Part shown: positions 27,389-36,615 of the stretch, in pieces | Layout: each line of letters starts with the position of its first letter | How positions within the stretch are numbered: the stretch's first letter is position 1 | From: Mycoplasmatota bacterium | GTDB lineage: Bacteria; Bacillota_I; Bacilli_A; Haloplasmatales; Haloplasmataceae | DNA: 64,000 nt | Reading direction: 5' to 3' | NCBI GenBank assembly: GCA_018394295.1 | Contig: CP074573.1 | Location: 2,549,156-2,613,155, forward strand | Program-made: the position numbers and the translations under genes | Notes under the pieces: model-generated | The model's database searches: none | The model's input: only the letters and a program-made list of their open reading frames with translations | What the model was told of the DNA's origin: nothing

Positions 27389-29194
27389 TTATATTATATT
27401 CCTTTGATCAATAAAATTTATATTATAAATATCTTTTAATACCATATAAACCTGTTTTAGATTTTGATATGAACAGGTATTTAATTTAGGACATTTATCA
27501 CATTGCCAACAATGTAATAAACCAAATTGATTAAAAATTAAATCTGGTTGATTAAATTTTTCAATTACATCATTAATCATATTTTTAGGATAAAAATAAG
27601 CTAAAGCATTAATACAATCTTGCTTACTTAAATGATTTATCTTTGTTCCCATATAATCTCTTACACATTTGTAAAAGGTATAGATTTCATGATTAAATTT
27701 ATTTACAATCATATAACTTAAATAGTTATCTAATATATTATATGCTTTTTTAAAATTACCCACTTTATAATTTAACGCCACTCTAAATAAATCAATTGAT
27801 TGATAATACCAAGGATAAGTATCTTCAATATTAAAACTTAGAAACTGAAGGATAGAGCCTTCACCATGAATATCATATTTATCCATTAAACCTATTAGTT
27901 CAATAATACCATCATCTGATAATTTATCAATATTTCGTATTGATTGTTTAATCTTTATATAGGCTACATATTCATCCAACGTTTTAAAATCATCTATTTT
28001 TTCCACTTCACTAAATCCAGGAACAATCATGTGATAACTTGGGAAACCTAAATAAGAAACATCACGTACAAAAACATGGTAGTTTTCTCTTCTTAATAAG
28101 TTTAATAAATGGATCATCATATCTTTGTTGGATGATTCTTTTGGCATACTGTAATCATTAAAAGGATAACTATAATTTTTTGAAAAAAATTCACTTTGAT
28201 AATAACCAGATCCATTAACTAGAATACCCATCAAATTTTTATCTTCATCAACTATTGGTGGATTGTATGAATACTCTTTTATCCCCATCATTTGATTTAC
28301 ATCTTGACCTTGAAGTAATTCAGTTAATGTTCTTTCCATCGCTATTTCCATTTGTGGATGAGATCCAAATTTAACAAAATAATGTTGATTATCTCGATTA
28401 ATAAATATTGCTCCAACGACTGGATAGTTTTTTCCCAATGAACAATCTTTCATAATAACTTTATAATTACCTTTTTGTTCAATTCGAGAAATCATATCCA
28501 TAATTCTTGGGCACTGTTTCAAATATTCTCGTGGAATTGTCGGAGGACATATTTTTTCTAACACTATTTTTCTATTTACATACCGTTCAAACACTTCTGA
28601 AAGTCCTTGGACTAATGCTTCTTCAATCGTATTTCCTGCACACATGCCATTAGACATATACATTTTAGAAACCATTTTAACAGGAATATTAGAAATATTT
28701 TTAGTCATTAAATTTAAATATGGAATTGTTACTAATTCATTAGGGGTATCTTCATAAGATATCATTTTCCATCTATTAAACAATTTTTTAATATCTGTTT
28801 TATTATCTAACAATGCCATTTGAATCTGTGTCCATTCCTCGTTGAGTATTAAAAAATCTTTTATACTTGTATATCTCTCATCAGGGGCATAGAAAAAATG
28901 AAGATAGTTTAAGGCACCTGGTCCTAAATCAATCGATAATCGATAAAAGGATTGATTCTGTAACCTTTCCATTAACTCTCCATAAGCACTAGCTAATGCA
29001 TATTCAATAGACGTCCCTTTTCCATTCGTTGCTAACTTTGTCCCCCTAATAGAAACACTAAGAGAATAATATCCATCTACAGAATTTTTCCAATTTGATT
29101 CAATAGGTATTAAGTTATAACTATATAATATATTTTTTATTTTATCAACAGTATTAATCGGGGAATCATCTTTATATTTAGTCTCATTAAACAT
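27389..29194 (-). CDS. YcaO-family protein (ATP-dependent peptide backbone activation)
   Basis: A 601-residue YcaO protein, near the length of the E. coli type (about 586). The ATP and metal-binding blocks are seen as NGKGTSIEYALASAYGELMER (residues about 57-77), NTIEEALVQGLSEVFERYV and GSHPQMEIAMERTLTELLQG. A helical C-terminal region (about 420-560) follows and ends in a Cys cluster, CWQCDKCPKLNTC. YcaO enzymes use ATP to activate backbone amides and form azolines, thioamides or amidines, usually with partner proteins. No dehydrogenase, E1-like or TfuA partner is in the window. The convergent repeat protein is a candidate substrate, by proximity only. Confidence 0.88.
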   Translation of the reverse strand: MFNETKYKDDSPINTVDKIKNILYSYNLIPIESNWKNSVDGYYSLSVSIRGTKLATNGKGTSIEYALASAYGELMERLQNQSFYRLSIDLGPGALNYLHFFYAPDERYTSIKDFLILNEEWTQIQMALLDNKTDIKKLFNRWKMISYEDTPNELVTIPYLNLMTKNISNIPVKMVSKMYMSNGMCAGNTIEEALVQGLSEVFERYVNRKIVLEKICPPTIPREYLKQCPRIMDMISRIEQKGNYKVIMKDCSLGKNYPVVGAIFINRDNQHYFVKFGSHPQMEIAMERTLTELLQGQDVNQMMGIKEYSYNPPIVDEDKNLMGILVNGSGYYQSEFFSKNYSYPFNDYSMPKESSNKDMMIHLLNLLRRENYHVFVRDVSYLGFPSYHMIVPGFSEVEKIDDFKTLDEYVAYIKIKQSIRNIDKLSDDGIIELIGLMDKYDIHGEGSILQFLSFNIEDTYPWYYQSIDLFRVALNYKVGNFKKAYNILDNYLSYMIVNKFNHEIYTFYKCVRDYMGTKINHLSKQDCINALAYFYPKNMINDVIEKFNQPDLIFNQFGLLHCWQCDKCPKLNTCSYQNLKQVYMVLKDIYNINFIDQRNII

Positions 29195-29731
29195 CTTAAC
29201 TCCTCAATTCACAAATATTTACTTATGTTAATAATATACTATCACTTATAACAATATATTCTATTTAGAACAGTTCAAGTTTTGATGATATATTTATAAT
29301 TAAACTTATTTATAAATATTAAAAAATGGTCCCTATAGAAACCATTTTTTTATTCTCATTATTTTAATAATTATTATTCCACCAAAAAAGCGCTCTAAAT
29401 GTAGCGCTTTTTTAGTATATCTCTATATATTTTTACTATTTGTTTGTTTTACCAACTTTATACTCCATGAAAAGCAAATTCAACACATGTGAAATAAAGG
29501 TAAATCCAACTATTTAAGTAATCATAATATTAAAAGAAATATATAAAAGAAAAGGATAATTAAAAATAATTCAGTATACATCCAACATTCACTGTGTGAA
29601 GGTCATAGAGTTAATAAAGTTTCTTAATTAATCACTATATTAATTTCCACATCATTGAAAATTATAGTTTATCTTTAAGTGAATTTTAGCCATACTTATA
29701 AAAATTATATTCAATTATCATTATCCACAAA
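29195..29731. other. Intergenic stretch with two hairpins
   Basis: This AT-rich gap holds two tandem terminator-like hairpins: a 10-bp stem at 29321-29350 and an 11-bp stem with GCGCT core at 29384-29413, each with A and T runs. They lie about 320 nt beyond the cspA stop on the minus strand, leaving an unexplained stretch 29414-29731 with no open reading frame of note. Confidence 0.65.
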
Positions 29732-29929
29732 TTATAATACTCTTACGTTAACTGCTTGTGGACCACGTTGACTTTCTTCTACTTCAAATTCAACACTTTG
29801 CCCTTCTTCAAGAGACTTGTATCCCTCTACTTGTATTGCTGAGAAATGTACAAATACGTCTTCGCCATTTTCTCTTTCAATGAACCCAAATCCTTTTTCA
29901 CGATTAAACCATTTTACTGTACCAACCAT
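29732..29929 (-). CDS. cspA: Cold shock protein
   Basis: A 65-residue single OB-fold RNA chaperone. The RNP1 motif GFGFIE and RNP2 VFVHFSAI are intact; [13 protein letters not shown] is the usual start. A strong AAAGGAGGTG site precedes the ATG. Members melt RNA secondary structure at low temperature or during growth. It stands alone. Confidence 0.96.
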   Translation of the reverse strand: MVGTVKWFNREKGFGFIERENGEDVFVHFSAIQVEGYKSLEEGQSVEFEVEESQRGPQAVNVRVL

Positions 29930-30205
29930 TGAATCCTACACCTCCTTTTACATTTAATAGATTAAGCATATAAATATTAGTAATGCTTCTAAATATATTA
30001 TGTAAGTATCAAGAAACTGTTATTCATCCTTCATCATTATTATACCAAAAACTGGACTCGATTTCAGCGTTTTTTTAACAATTATCTTTATAAATTTCAA
30101 TTTTATGGATTTGATGATAAATATAATCTTATATTATTACATTGTCTATTAAAAAGATGAAATGATATTTGGTATAAAAAAGATTCCCTTTAATAGTTCT
30201 ATACC

Positions 30206-30505
30206 TTACATTTTACCCATTTTACTTAGAAAACTCATGGCCATATTCAGTGCATTCGTTAACTCTTTTTCAATTTTTTCTTTATTCTTTTCTTCAGTAC
30301 CTTCTTTTACAGTTAATCTACAAATATTTTTACCTATTTCTAATTTAATAAAATCATTTTTAAGTATACCCATTGCTTTTTGTTTAATCATCTTTCTATT
30401 TTTATCTTCATGCAGGTAACTTTGAAACTGTGGATTAACTGCTACTAATATTCTTTTTACCTCATCAAATTTAACATAGCTAATAAATTGATTTGAAATT
30501 GCCAT
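30206..30505 (-). CDS. Small protein of unknown function
   Basis: A 99-residue, Lys- and Glu-rich, probably alpha-helical cytoplasmic protein. The segment from FIKLEIGKNICRLTVKEG resembles two beta strands, followed by a long amphipathic C-terminal helix ending in MAMSFLSKMGKM. No family is recognised. It is flanked by cspA and cotA, with its own AAAGGAATGA-type site. It is convincing as a gene mainly because of its isolation and ordinary composition. Confidence 0.6.
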   Translation of the reverse strand: MAISNQFISYVKFDEVKRILVAVNPQFQSYLHEDKNRKMIKQKAMGILKNDFIKLEIGKNICRLTVKEGTEEKNKEKIEKELTNALNMAMSFLSKMGKM

Positions 30506-30716
30506 ACCAGTTTCATTCCTTTCTATTATAGAAATAAATCACTTTTCCTATTTATTATACTATTTATTTGCTGTGTATTGAAGATTTTTTATTACATCTT
30601 TTTCATCTTTTTAAGTTTTTCTGACATTTATCTAAATTAAAAATCTTTATGATTATAGATAAATAGTTTTTTATGAATTATAGGTTGATATCATTTTGTT
30701 CTATACAAATTTACTC

Positions 30717-32258
30717 TTAAGAGCTACTAACAATTTCGTATGGTCTCATCATTTCATGATCCTCATGTTCTAATATATGGCAATGCCAAGGGTATAATCC
30801 AGAAAATGGGCCAAATCGCATAATTATTCTTGTCATTTCACCAGGATTTGCTCTTACGGTATCTTTCCATCCCTTTTCATTTAAATCAGGTAATTCTACT
30901 GGTCCAGTAGTTAATATTTTTCCTGTTTTCTTATAGTGTTCGACATCAAAAGGCTGTCTACTGATGATTTGAAAATTAACTAAATGAATGTGGATTGGAT
31001 GAGTGGAATTTGCTAGATTAATTAAATTCCAAACCTCTATACTACCTAATTCTGGTTTTATAGTGATTGGATTATCCCACCTTTTTCTATCAAGAAGAAG
31101 TAATGCTCTTCCATATTGATCTGTTTCCCTAACAAGCGTAAGATTCCTTTTTAGTTTTGCGTTTTTCTCTTCCAAAGGAATTATTGTACTTAACCTATTA
31201 GGAATCCTACAATAGTCAATACCAGAAAGTGGAAGAGATACTCTAAACTGCATAATCTGACCATCGGTATTTAAATCTACAGATTTTCCGCTTGGATATG
31301 GTGAAGGAGCATCATTAACAAATACAATATTACGCCCATCAAATTTAGAAAAATCTATTATAACATCGGCTCGCTCCGCTGGTGCTAACAAAATTTGGTT
31401 GGTTATAATTGTCTCTTGAAGAAGACCTCCATCAGTTCCTATTTGATAAATTGGTTGCCCTGAAGAAAGACTTATTCGATAGAATCTTGAATTAGAACCA
31501 TTGATTATACGAAATCGATATTTTCTTGGTTCAACCTCTAAATAGGGCCAAACCTTTCCGTTAACTAATATATTCTCACCAAAAAAATCAGGTACTACAG
31601 ATGGAAAAACATTTGCAACAGGTGGATTTGGTTCTGTTGGGTAATAAAGAGAACCATCAGCATTAAAGGTTCTATCTTGGATAAGCAAAAGTGTTTCATA
31701 GCTTCCTTTAGGAAGATTAAGACATTTTTCTAAAGGACCCCGAATAATATAGGCTCCCGCTAATCCTGCATAAACGTTAAGACGGGTTATACCAATAGCA
31801 TGGGCATGATACCAAAGCGTAGACCCACGTTGATTATTAGTATAATCATATATTTTTCTAGTAAAATAAGGTCCTACTTCTTTATATCCTTTTGTAAACC
31901 ATGCTTCAGGATAACCATCACTATCCGGTCTCACAACTCCACCATGTAGATGAATTACTGTTCTAACTTTAGGTTTATTTGATTCAGCTCCGTGTACTGT
32001 CGTATCAACAGGAAGTAAATGTCTATCTTGAAGGTCGTTTATCCACTTCACCTTAATCCACTCATTACGATTCACCTCAAATGTAGGTCCTGGATAATGC
32101 CCATTGAATCCCCATACTGTTGTTTCTGGCAAATCTCTATGGAGTTTTTGCTTAAATTGTTGCATTCGCACTTCATAATAAGGTACTCCATCCATTTCAC
32201 CTGTTGTCTTTAATGTTTTAATGATAGGAAGTTTGTCTACAAACTTGGATAAAATCAT
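30717..32258 (-). CDS. cotA: CotA-type multicopper oxidase (spore coat laccase / bilirubin oxidase)
   Basis: A 513-residue three-cupredoxin oxidase. All copper motifs are visible: VIHLHGG near residue 102, LWYHAHAIG, HPIHIHLVNF and the C-terminal WHCHILEHEDHEMM that binds type 1 copper (Cys, His, Met). The TVWGFNGHYPGPTFE block near the N-terminus matches CotA. There is no signal peptide, as for spore coat laccases that are assembled from the mother cell. An AAAGGAGA site precedes the ATG. Confidence 0.95.
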   Translation of the reverse strand: MILSKFVDKLPIIKTLKTTGEMDGVPYYEVRMQQFKQKLHRDLPETTVWGFNGHYPGPTFEVNRNEWIKVKWINDLQDRHLLPVDTTVHGAESNKPKVRTVIHLHGGVVRPDSDGYPEAWFTKGYKEVGPYFTRKIYDYTNNQRGSTLWYHAHAIGITRLNVYAGLAGAYIIRGPLEKCLNLPKGSYETLLLIQDRTFNADGSLYYPTEPNPPVANVFPSVVPDFFGENILVNGKVWPYLEVEPRKYRFRIINGSNSRFYRISLSSGQPIYQIGTDGGLLQETIITNQILLAPAERADVIIDFSKFDGRNIVFVNDAPSPYPSGKSVDLNTDGQIMQFRVSLPLSGIDYCRIPNRLSTIIPLEEKNAKLKRNLTLVRETDQYGRALLLLDRKRWDNPITIKPELGSIEVWNLINLANSTHPIHIHLVNFQIISRQPFDVEHYKKTGKILTTGPVELPDLNEKGWKDTVRANPGEMTRIIMRFGPFSGLYPWHCHILEHEDHEMMRPYEIVSSS

Positions 32259-32527
32259 TAAATATCTCCTTTAATTTAATTATATAAAATAATATGTTTT
32301 GTTTGATTGCTTTATGTGTAAGGAAACTTTGCTACCATTTTTTTATTCCTTTTCACCAACCTAGTTACCCTGATTCCAAAGTCAAAAGATATTTTGGAGT
32401 CCATTCTATTAGCTTAATTTCTGATTCCCAAATAAAAATCCACCTCCTTCTTTCTTACAAAAGAAGAATTGCTATCAATATAGATATACTATATAATAAA
32501 AATAAATGAATGATGAGAGGTGTTTTT

Positions 32528-32830
32528 ATGAGAGAATATATTTATGTATTAAAATTAATACCTAGACTATATTATGAAAAAAATTGGACAGCTGATGATC
32601 AACAAATTGTTACCGAACATTTTTTGAGATTAAAAAGATACTGTGAGGAAGGAAAAGTAATTACTGCTGGTAAAACAGATAGAGAAGATAAAAAAGGTTT
32701 TGGAATCGTAATATTTAAAGAAGAAAATGATGAAAAAGCAATTGATTTTATGAAACAAGATCCTACAGTAAAGCATGGTATAATGAATGCTGAGGTTTTT
32801 CCATATAGAACGGCCTTACTTCAGAAATAA
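32528..32830 (+). CDS. YciI-like protein
   Basis: A 100-residue protein of the YciI/DGPF fold. LIPRLYYEKNWTADDQQIVTEHFLRL, then GKVITAGKTD and AIDFMKQDPTVKHGIMNAEVFPY match the small dimeric alpha-beta fold. The ATG at 32528 follows AGAGGTG; upstream in-frame ATGs have no site. Function in the family is mostly unknown. Its terminator has been split by the IS element that follows. Confidence 0.85.
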   Translation: MREYIYVLKLIPRLYYEKNWTADDQQIVTEHFLRLKRYCEEGKVITAGKTDREDKKGFGIVIFKEENDEKAIDFMKQDPTVKHGIMNAEVFPYRTALLQK

Positions 32831-32900
32831 CAAATAAATCTCACAAGTATTAGTTGGTATTTTATATTTAAGTTAGAAAAAGGTGCTTAACTGATATTAT

Positions 32901-34373
32901 ACCTATATAGTAGACACGAAATAAAAAAGTGTTGGTTATGTAGGTATTTTATTTTATAATAGAGAAAGTTGAAGACGGGAGTAATAATAATGAGTAAAAT
33001 AAGTATTAAAGAATATATTAAAGAACATCGTCAAGAATTGGAACAGAATCCTAATGTGCTTAAGGTAGGTAAGATACTTCAATATACCCCTAAATTTAAG
33101 ATTAAGGCTGTAGAGATGAGAAAACAAGGATATCCAATGAGGGAAATATTCGAACTAAATAAACTACCATTTAATAAAGATAAAAATGATATGTATGTAC
33201 TAAAGTGGATAAAGCAATATGATGAACAAGGAAAAGAATCCTTCTATAAGAAAAATAGAGGTCGTAATAAAAATGGCAAATCAGGACGACCAAAGAAAGA
33301 AATAGAATTATCTAGTGATGAAAAAGTACTGATCCAAGAGAAATTAATAGAAGTCCTAAGAAAAGAAAATGAAGAATTAAAAAAAGAATACAGGCTAGGA
33401 AAGGAAGTGAAACAAAGCGGAAATGAGTTTAAAATTAAGCCTACTCAAGATATTTTCCGTTATATACATAAATTAAAAGATCAAGTTAAAATATCCATTG
33501 AGTTATTATGTAAATATTATGAAGTATCTCGATCAGGTTATTATAAGTGGGTTAAAACAATACCTAATAGACAAAAAAGAGAAGAACAGGATTACGCTGA
33601 TTTTGTAGTTATAAAAAAAACATGGTTAAAACATAATAAGAAGCATGGATACTTAAGAATAAATATGGATTTAAAAAACGATGAAGGCATTGTCATGAAT
33701 CCTAAGAAGATTTATAGACTAATGAAGAAATATGGAATACGAGCTGAAATACGTAAGGTAAACCCTTATTTAGGGATTATGCAGGCAAATAAGGAACACA
33801 ATTATTTTGAAAACAAATTAGATAGACAGTTTGATGTTAAAGAGCCAGATACTGTATTTGTGACCGACATAACTTATTTAATCTATGGTAACCAAAGATA
33901 TTATTTATCTGTCGTTAAAGAGCTTTGTACGAGAGAAATAGTGGCTTGGAAGCTATCTAGAGGATTAAGTTTAAATTTATCACTTGAAATAATTGATCAA
34001 CTTGTTAAAAAATACGGAAAGAAAAAGTTGAAAAACACCATGATTCATTCAGACCAAGGTGTTCATTATACAAATCCGTCATATGTAAATAAATTGAAAG
34101 AATTAAATATAATACAATCTATGTCTAGAAGAGGTAATTGCCTGGATAACGCTAAAATGGAAACATTCTTTGGTCATTTCAAAGATGAATGTGATTATCA
34201 ACAGGCTAAAGACTTTTATGAGTTATATAAAATTGTTGATAACTATATGAGATATTATAACTGTAAGAGATATCAATGGACATTAAATAAGATGGCCCCT
34301 ACTCAATATAGAAACCATCTTAAAGCAGCTTAATGAAATTTTTACTTTTTTTATTTCTGTCTACTTGACAGGT
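32901..34373 (+). mobile_element. IS3-family insertion sequence (IS-A)
   Basis: An element of about 1.47 kb with imperfect terminal inverted repeats: ACCTATATAGTAGACA (32901-32916) and, at the right, the complement of ACCTGTCAAGTAGACA (34358-34373). The homology continues inward through GAAATAAAAAA. It carries one transposase gene. No clear target-site duplication could be read. Confidence 0.85.
32990..34333 (+). CDS. IS3-family transposase, single fused reading frame
   Basis: A 447-residue transposase. Residues 1-140 correspond to OrfA, with a helix-turn-helix and a charged coiled segment. The remainder is OrfB: an HTH_21 motif (LLCKYYEVSRSGYYKW) and an rve integrase core with the DDE triad in VTDITYL, IHSDQGVHY and DNAKMETFFG. 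In most IS3 elements OrfA and OrfB overlap and need a -1 frameshift; here they are in one frame with no interruption. A GGGAG site lies before the ATG at 32990. It looks intact. Confidence 0.92.
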   Translation: MSKISIKEYIKEHRQELEQNPNVLKVGKILQYTPKFKIKAVEMRKQGYPMREIFELNKLPFNKDKNDMYVLKWIKQYDEQGKESFYKKNRGRNKNGKSGRPKKEIELSSDEKVLIQEKLIEVLRKENEELKKEYRLGKEVKQSGNEFKIKPTQDIFRYIHKLKDQVKISIELLCKYYEVSRSGYYKWVKTIPNRQKREEQDYADFVVIKKTWLKHNKKHGYLRINMDLKNDEGIVMNPKKIYRLMKKYGIRAEIRKVNPYLGIMQANKEHNYFENKLDRQFDVKEPDTVFVTDITYLIYGNQRYYLSVVKELCTREIVAWKLSRGLSLNLSLEIIDQLVKKYGKKKLKNTMIHSDQGVHYTNPSYVNKLKELNIIQSMSRRGNCLDNAKMETFFGHFKDECDYQQAKDFYELYKIVDNYMRYYNCKRYQWTLNKMAPTQYRNHLKAA

Positions 34374-34413
34374 GTAAGTTCATAACAAGCACCTTTTTAA
34401 TTATTTTGTAATA

Positions 34414-34740
34414 TTAAGATCCAATTAATTGATTTAAGATACACTGTGCTCTTAGCCAGCTATCTCGTTTAAGTTTAAGATATTTTATACCTGATGGTGT
34501 AATGCTATAATACTTTCGTTTCGTATTATTTAATCCATCTTTCCAATAAGAAGAAATATATCCAGCTTTTTCTAAACGTTTAAAAGCTGTATATAACGTA
34601 GCTTCTGTCAAACTAAACTCATCGTTAGTAGCCTTTGCGATTGTACTATTAATCTCATATCCATAAGAATCAACATTATCTAGGATTGCTAGTATGATAG
34701 TATCTGTATGCCCTCTTAAATAGTCACCAACTAACTCCAT
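34414..34740 (-). CDS. PadR-family transcriptional regulator
   Basis: A 108-residue winged-helix regulator. YLRGHTDTIILAILDNVDSYGYEI at the N-terminus and LTEATLYTAFKRLEKAGYI in the recognition helix, followed by RKYYSITPSGIKYL, are the PadR signature. It begins 2 nt after the stop of the HAAS-type membrane gene, so they are one transcript. PadR and HAAS (DUF1700-like) pairs are common in firmicutes; the regulator usually controls its own operon. Confidence 0.92.
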   Translation of the reverse strand: MELVGDYLRGHTDTIILAILDNVDSYGYEINSTIAKATNDEFSLTEATLYTAFKRLEKAGYISSYWKDGLNNTKRKYYSITPSGIKYLKLKRDSWLRAQCILNQLIGS

Positions 34741-34742
34741 AC

Positions 34743-35939
34743 CTATTTATCTCTTTTGATTTCTATATTATTTATCTTAATGGTCCCTCTAATTAAAAGA
34801 ATAATTGTTAACAAGATACATGCAAATAAGGCATAAAAGAAACTCGACTGATTATAAATTTCTAATTTGTTTGAATAAAAATAATAAGAGAGAAAATACA
34901 TGAATAGTATACTAGAATACCAAGCATAATATCCAACCACTAAAATCCATTGTTTTTTAATTTTATCTGTAAGAGTTAATACAATAAAAATAATATTCAT
35001 AATTAGGAAGAAAAGTGGACCTACAGCAATAATCCAATAAGGCTTATGCATAAACTCAATTAAACCACTAAGTAGTATTGTAAAAAACCAATAATTACCA
35101 GAATCTTTCCATTCAAATGGTAATGACAGGTGTAGCAAAATTAAGATAATCCCAAGTATAGGCAAAAATCTTTTTGAAAATAGGATGCTATTCTTAGATT
35201 TATTTCTACCATATAAGAATTCATAACTTTCTCTAATTTTTCCTTTTAAATTAGTGGTCCCTGTTAAAAAGTAATACTGGTGCATAAGACGTTTATATAT
35301 TTCTCTAAATACTAGTAAGAATATAAGTAATGCAATAAAGAATAAGATGAAATAAATAAAAAGATATTCACTTATTGAACTAAAAATAACTTTGGTTGGA
35401 TCAATTAAAACCATTTGGGTAATTAAATTCATTACAAGTGAAGCCATGATTAAAGATAAACTTATCGCCCAAAATATAAAACTTGTCTTCATGTATTTAA
35501 AGATTTTTTTCAGCAACATATTATGTTTCTCAATATCCATATATTGTTTTCTTACATACTGAGAATAAGAATAAAGATAATATGCTGACCCACTAAATAA
35601 AAGAATACTTAATGCAGTAAATATAATGCCTGCAACTGCACTAAAAAAAGTGATTAATAGACCAAAAATACTTAAAATAGCTCCACTCATTAATAAGATA
35701 TCAGGAATTGAGGGTTTCACGCTGTATTCGTTAGGAATATCATTCATTTTATTTTCTGAAAAGTCTCCCATTGATTTAATCGCAGCAATATATGCATCTT
35801 CAGGATTCTTACCTGAGTGAATATTATCTTGATAACGATCAATTAAATTCGCAATGATTTCTGCTTTAAGTTCCTCAATATCTTCACGCTCATCAAATCT
35901 AAACTGGTAATCAACATATTTTTTAATTTTTTCCTCCGT
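34743..35939 (-). CDS. HAAS-domain membrane protein partner of PadR
   Basis: About 398 residues. The first 60 (EEKIKKYVDYQFRFDERED, then IEELKAEIIANLIDRY) form the amphipathic HAAS signalling motif; seven to nine membrane segments follow. The N-terminal region is clearly coding, but no ATG, GTG or TTG is in frame upstream of 35771. At 35939 the codon after an AGGAGG site and a 5-nt gap is ACG, a single transition from ATG, and would give M-E-E-K-I-K-K. The first ATG in frame (35771) would delete the HAAS motif. It lies immediately upstream of padR. Confidence 0.78.
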   Translation of the reverse strand, partial: TEEKIKKYVDYQFRFDEREDIEELKAEIIANLIDRYQDNIHSGKNPEDAYIAAIKSMGDFSENKMNDIPNEYSVKPSIPDILLMSGAILSIFGLLITFFSAVAGIIFTALSILLFSGSAYYLYSYSQYVRKQYMDIEKHNMLLKKIFKYMKTSFIFWAISLSLIMASLVMNLITQMVLIDPTKVIFSSISEYLFIYFILFFIALLIFLLVFREIYKRLMHQYYFLTGTTNLKGKIRESYEFLYGRNKSKNSILFSKRFLPILGIILILLHLSLPFEWKDSGNYWFFTILLSGLIEFMHKPYWIIAVGPLFFLIMNIIFIVLTLTDKIKKQWILVVGYYAWYSSILFMYFLSYYFYSNKLEIYNQSSFFYALFACILLTIILLIRGTIKINNIEIKRDK

Positions 35940-35955
35940 AAAAACCTCCTAAAAT

Positions 35956-36013
35956 ATACCTAATCTGTTTATGTGTTAATAATAATATATAATACCTAAT
36001 CTTTCAAGGTATT
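35956..36013 (-). promoter_or_regulatory. Promoter and candidate PadR operator
   Basis: On the minus strand TTGAAA (36002-36007), a 17-nt spacer and TATTAT (35979-35984) form a promoter for the HAAS-padR operon. An 11-nt direct repeat AGATTAGGTAT occurs at 35956-35966 and 35992-36002, and AATACCT/AGGTATT form an inverted repeat around the -35. These could bind PadR. Confidence 0.6.
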
Positions 36014-36043
36014 ACAACAACTTTATTTAATGATATAAAGAAA

Positions 36044-36079
36044 AAGAGACCTTATTATTCATACATAATAGGCTCTCTT
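36044..36079 (-). terminator. Hairpin terminator after the toxin-antitoxin unit
   Basis: AAGAGA and TCTCTT flank further pairing (TTATTAT with ATAATAG) in an imperfect 14-bp stem. It is 270 nt beyond the toxin stop; the stretch 36080-36346 between them is AT-rich with no other recognisable feature. Confidence 0.6.
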
Positions 36080-36346
36080 ATCTACAATTTCATTTGATTT
36101 CTTATATTTTATAACAATCATTAATGTATCAAAATTGTATTTCAAATATACAAATGGTGTATACTATTTCTATCGATGATTTAACTTACATTTGTAGTAT
36201 GAATTTGTTTTTTTTAAAATCATGTTAAATGATAATGAATAATATATTTATAATCCACACAACTTATCCATTTATTAAAAAACTAATCATCATTAACTTT
36301 AATTTACAATTTAGTTTTTAAATTAACTCCTGATTTTCTTCTTATA

Positions 36347-36610
36347 TTAATACTTATTCAAAATATCATGATGACCAATTTCAATAAGAACAATATGTAA
36401 ATCGTCTTCATAATACCATATTATCCTAATATCCTTGTTTATACTACTCTCATACAAACTCTTATTTCCTTGAAGTTTCCTAGTTCTTAATGATGGATGT
36501 AATTCGTTTTCAATAAATAAATCCATTTTTCGAGCAAACAGTTTTTGTTCATTGGTTTCAAGATTTTTAAATTGCTTTTTGAACCTTTTAGTGTAAACCA
36601 AATTGTACAT
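36347..36610 (-). CDS. RelE/YafQ-like toxin of a type II toxin-antitoxin pair
   Basis: An 87-residue RelE/ParE-fold protein: VYTKRFKKQFKNL at the N-terminus, LQGNKSLYESSINKDIRIIWYY in the core and IEIGHHDILNKY at the end. The terminal His residues and the Arg of DIRIIW fit ribosome-dependent mRNA interferases such as YafQ. It is 5 nt downstream of the AbrB-type antitoxin, the normal order for such pairs. Activity inferred from family. Confidence 0.88.
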   Translation of the reverse strand: MYNLVYTKRFKKQFKNLETNEQKLFARKMDLFIENELHPSLRTRKLQGNKSLYESSINKDIRIIWYYEDDLHIVLIEIGHHDILNKY

Positions 36611-36615
36611 ACTAT

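Larger units (their letters stand above)
32877..34398 (+). other. Terminator split by the IS3-family insertion
   Basis: AAAAAGGTGCTT at 32877-32888 and AAGCACCTTTTT at 34387-34398 are exact complements lying just outside the two ends of the IS element. Removing the element brings them within a normal hairpin loop distance, so the element seems to have inserted in the loop of the yciI-like gene's terminator. Confidence 0.7.

Noticed and set aside
32294-32509. 71-codon plus-strand frame between cotA and the yciI-like gene
   Set aside because: No ribosome site, odd composition (Cys and aromatic-rich without pattern), and it covers the cotA promoter region.
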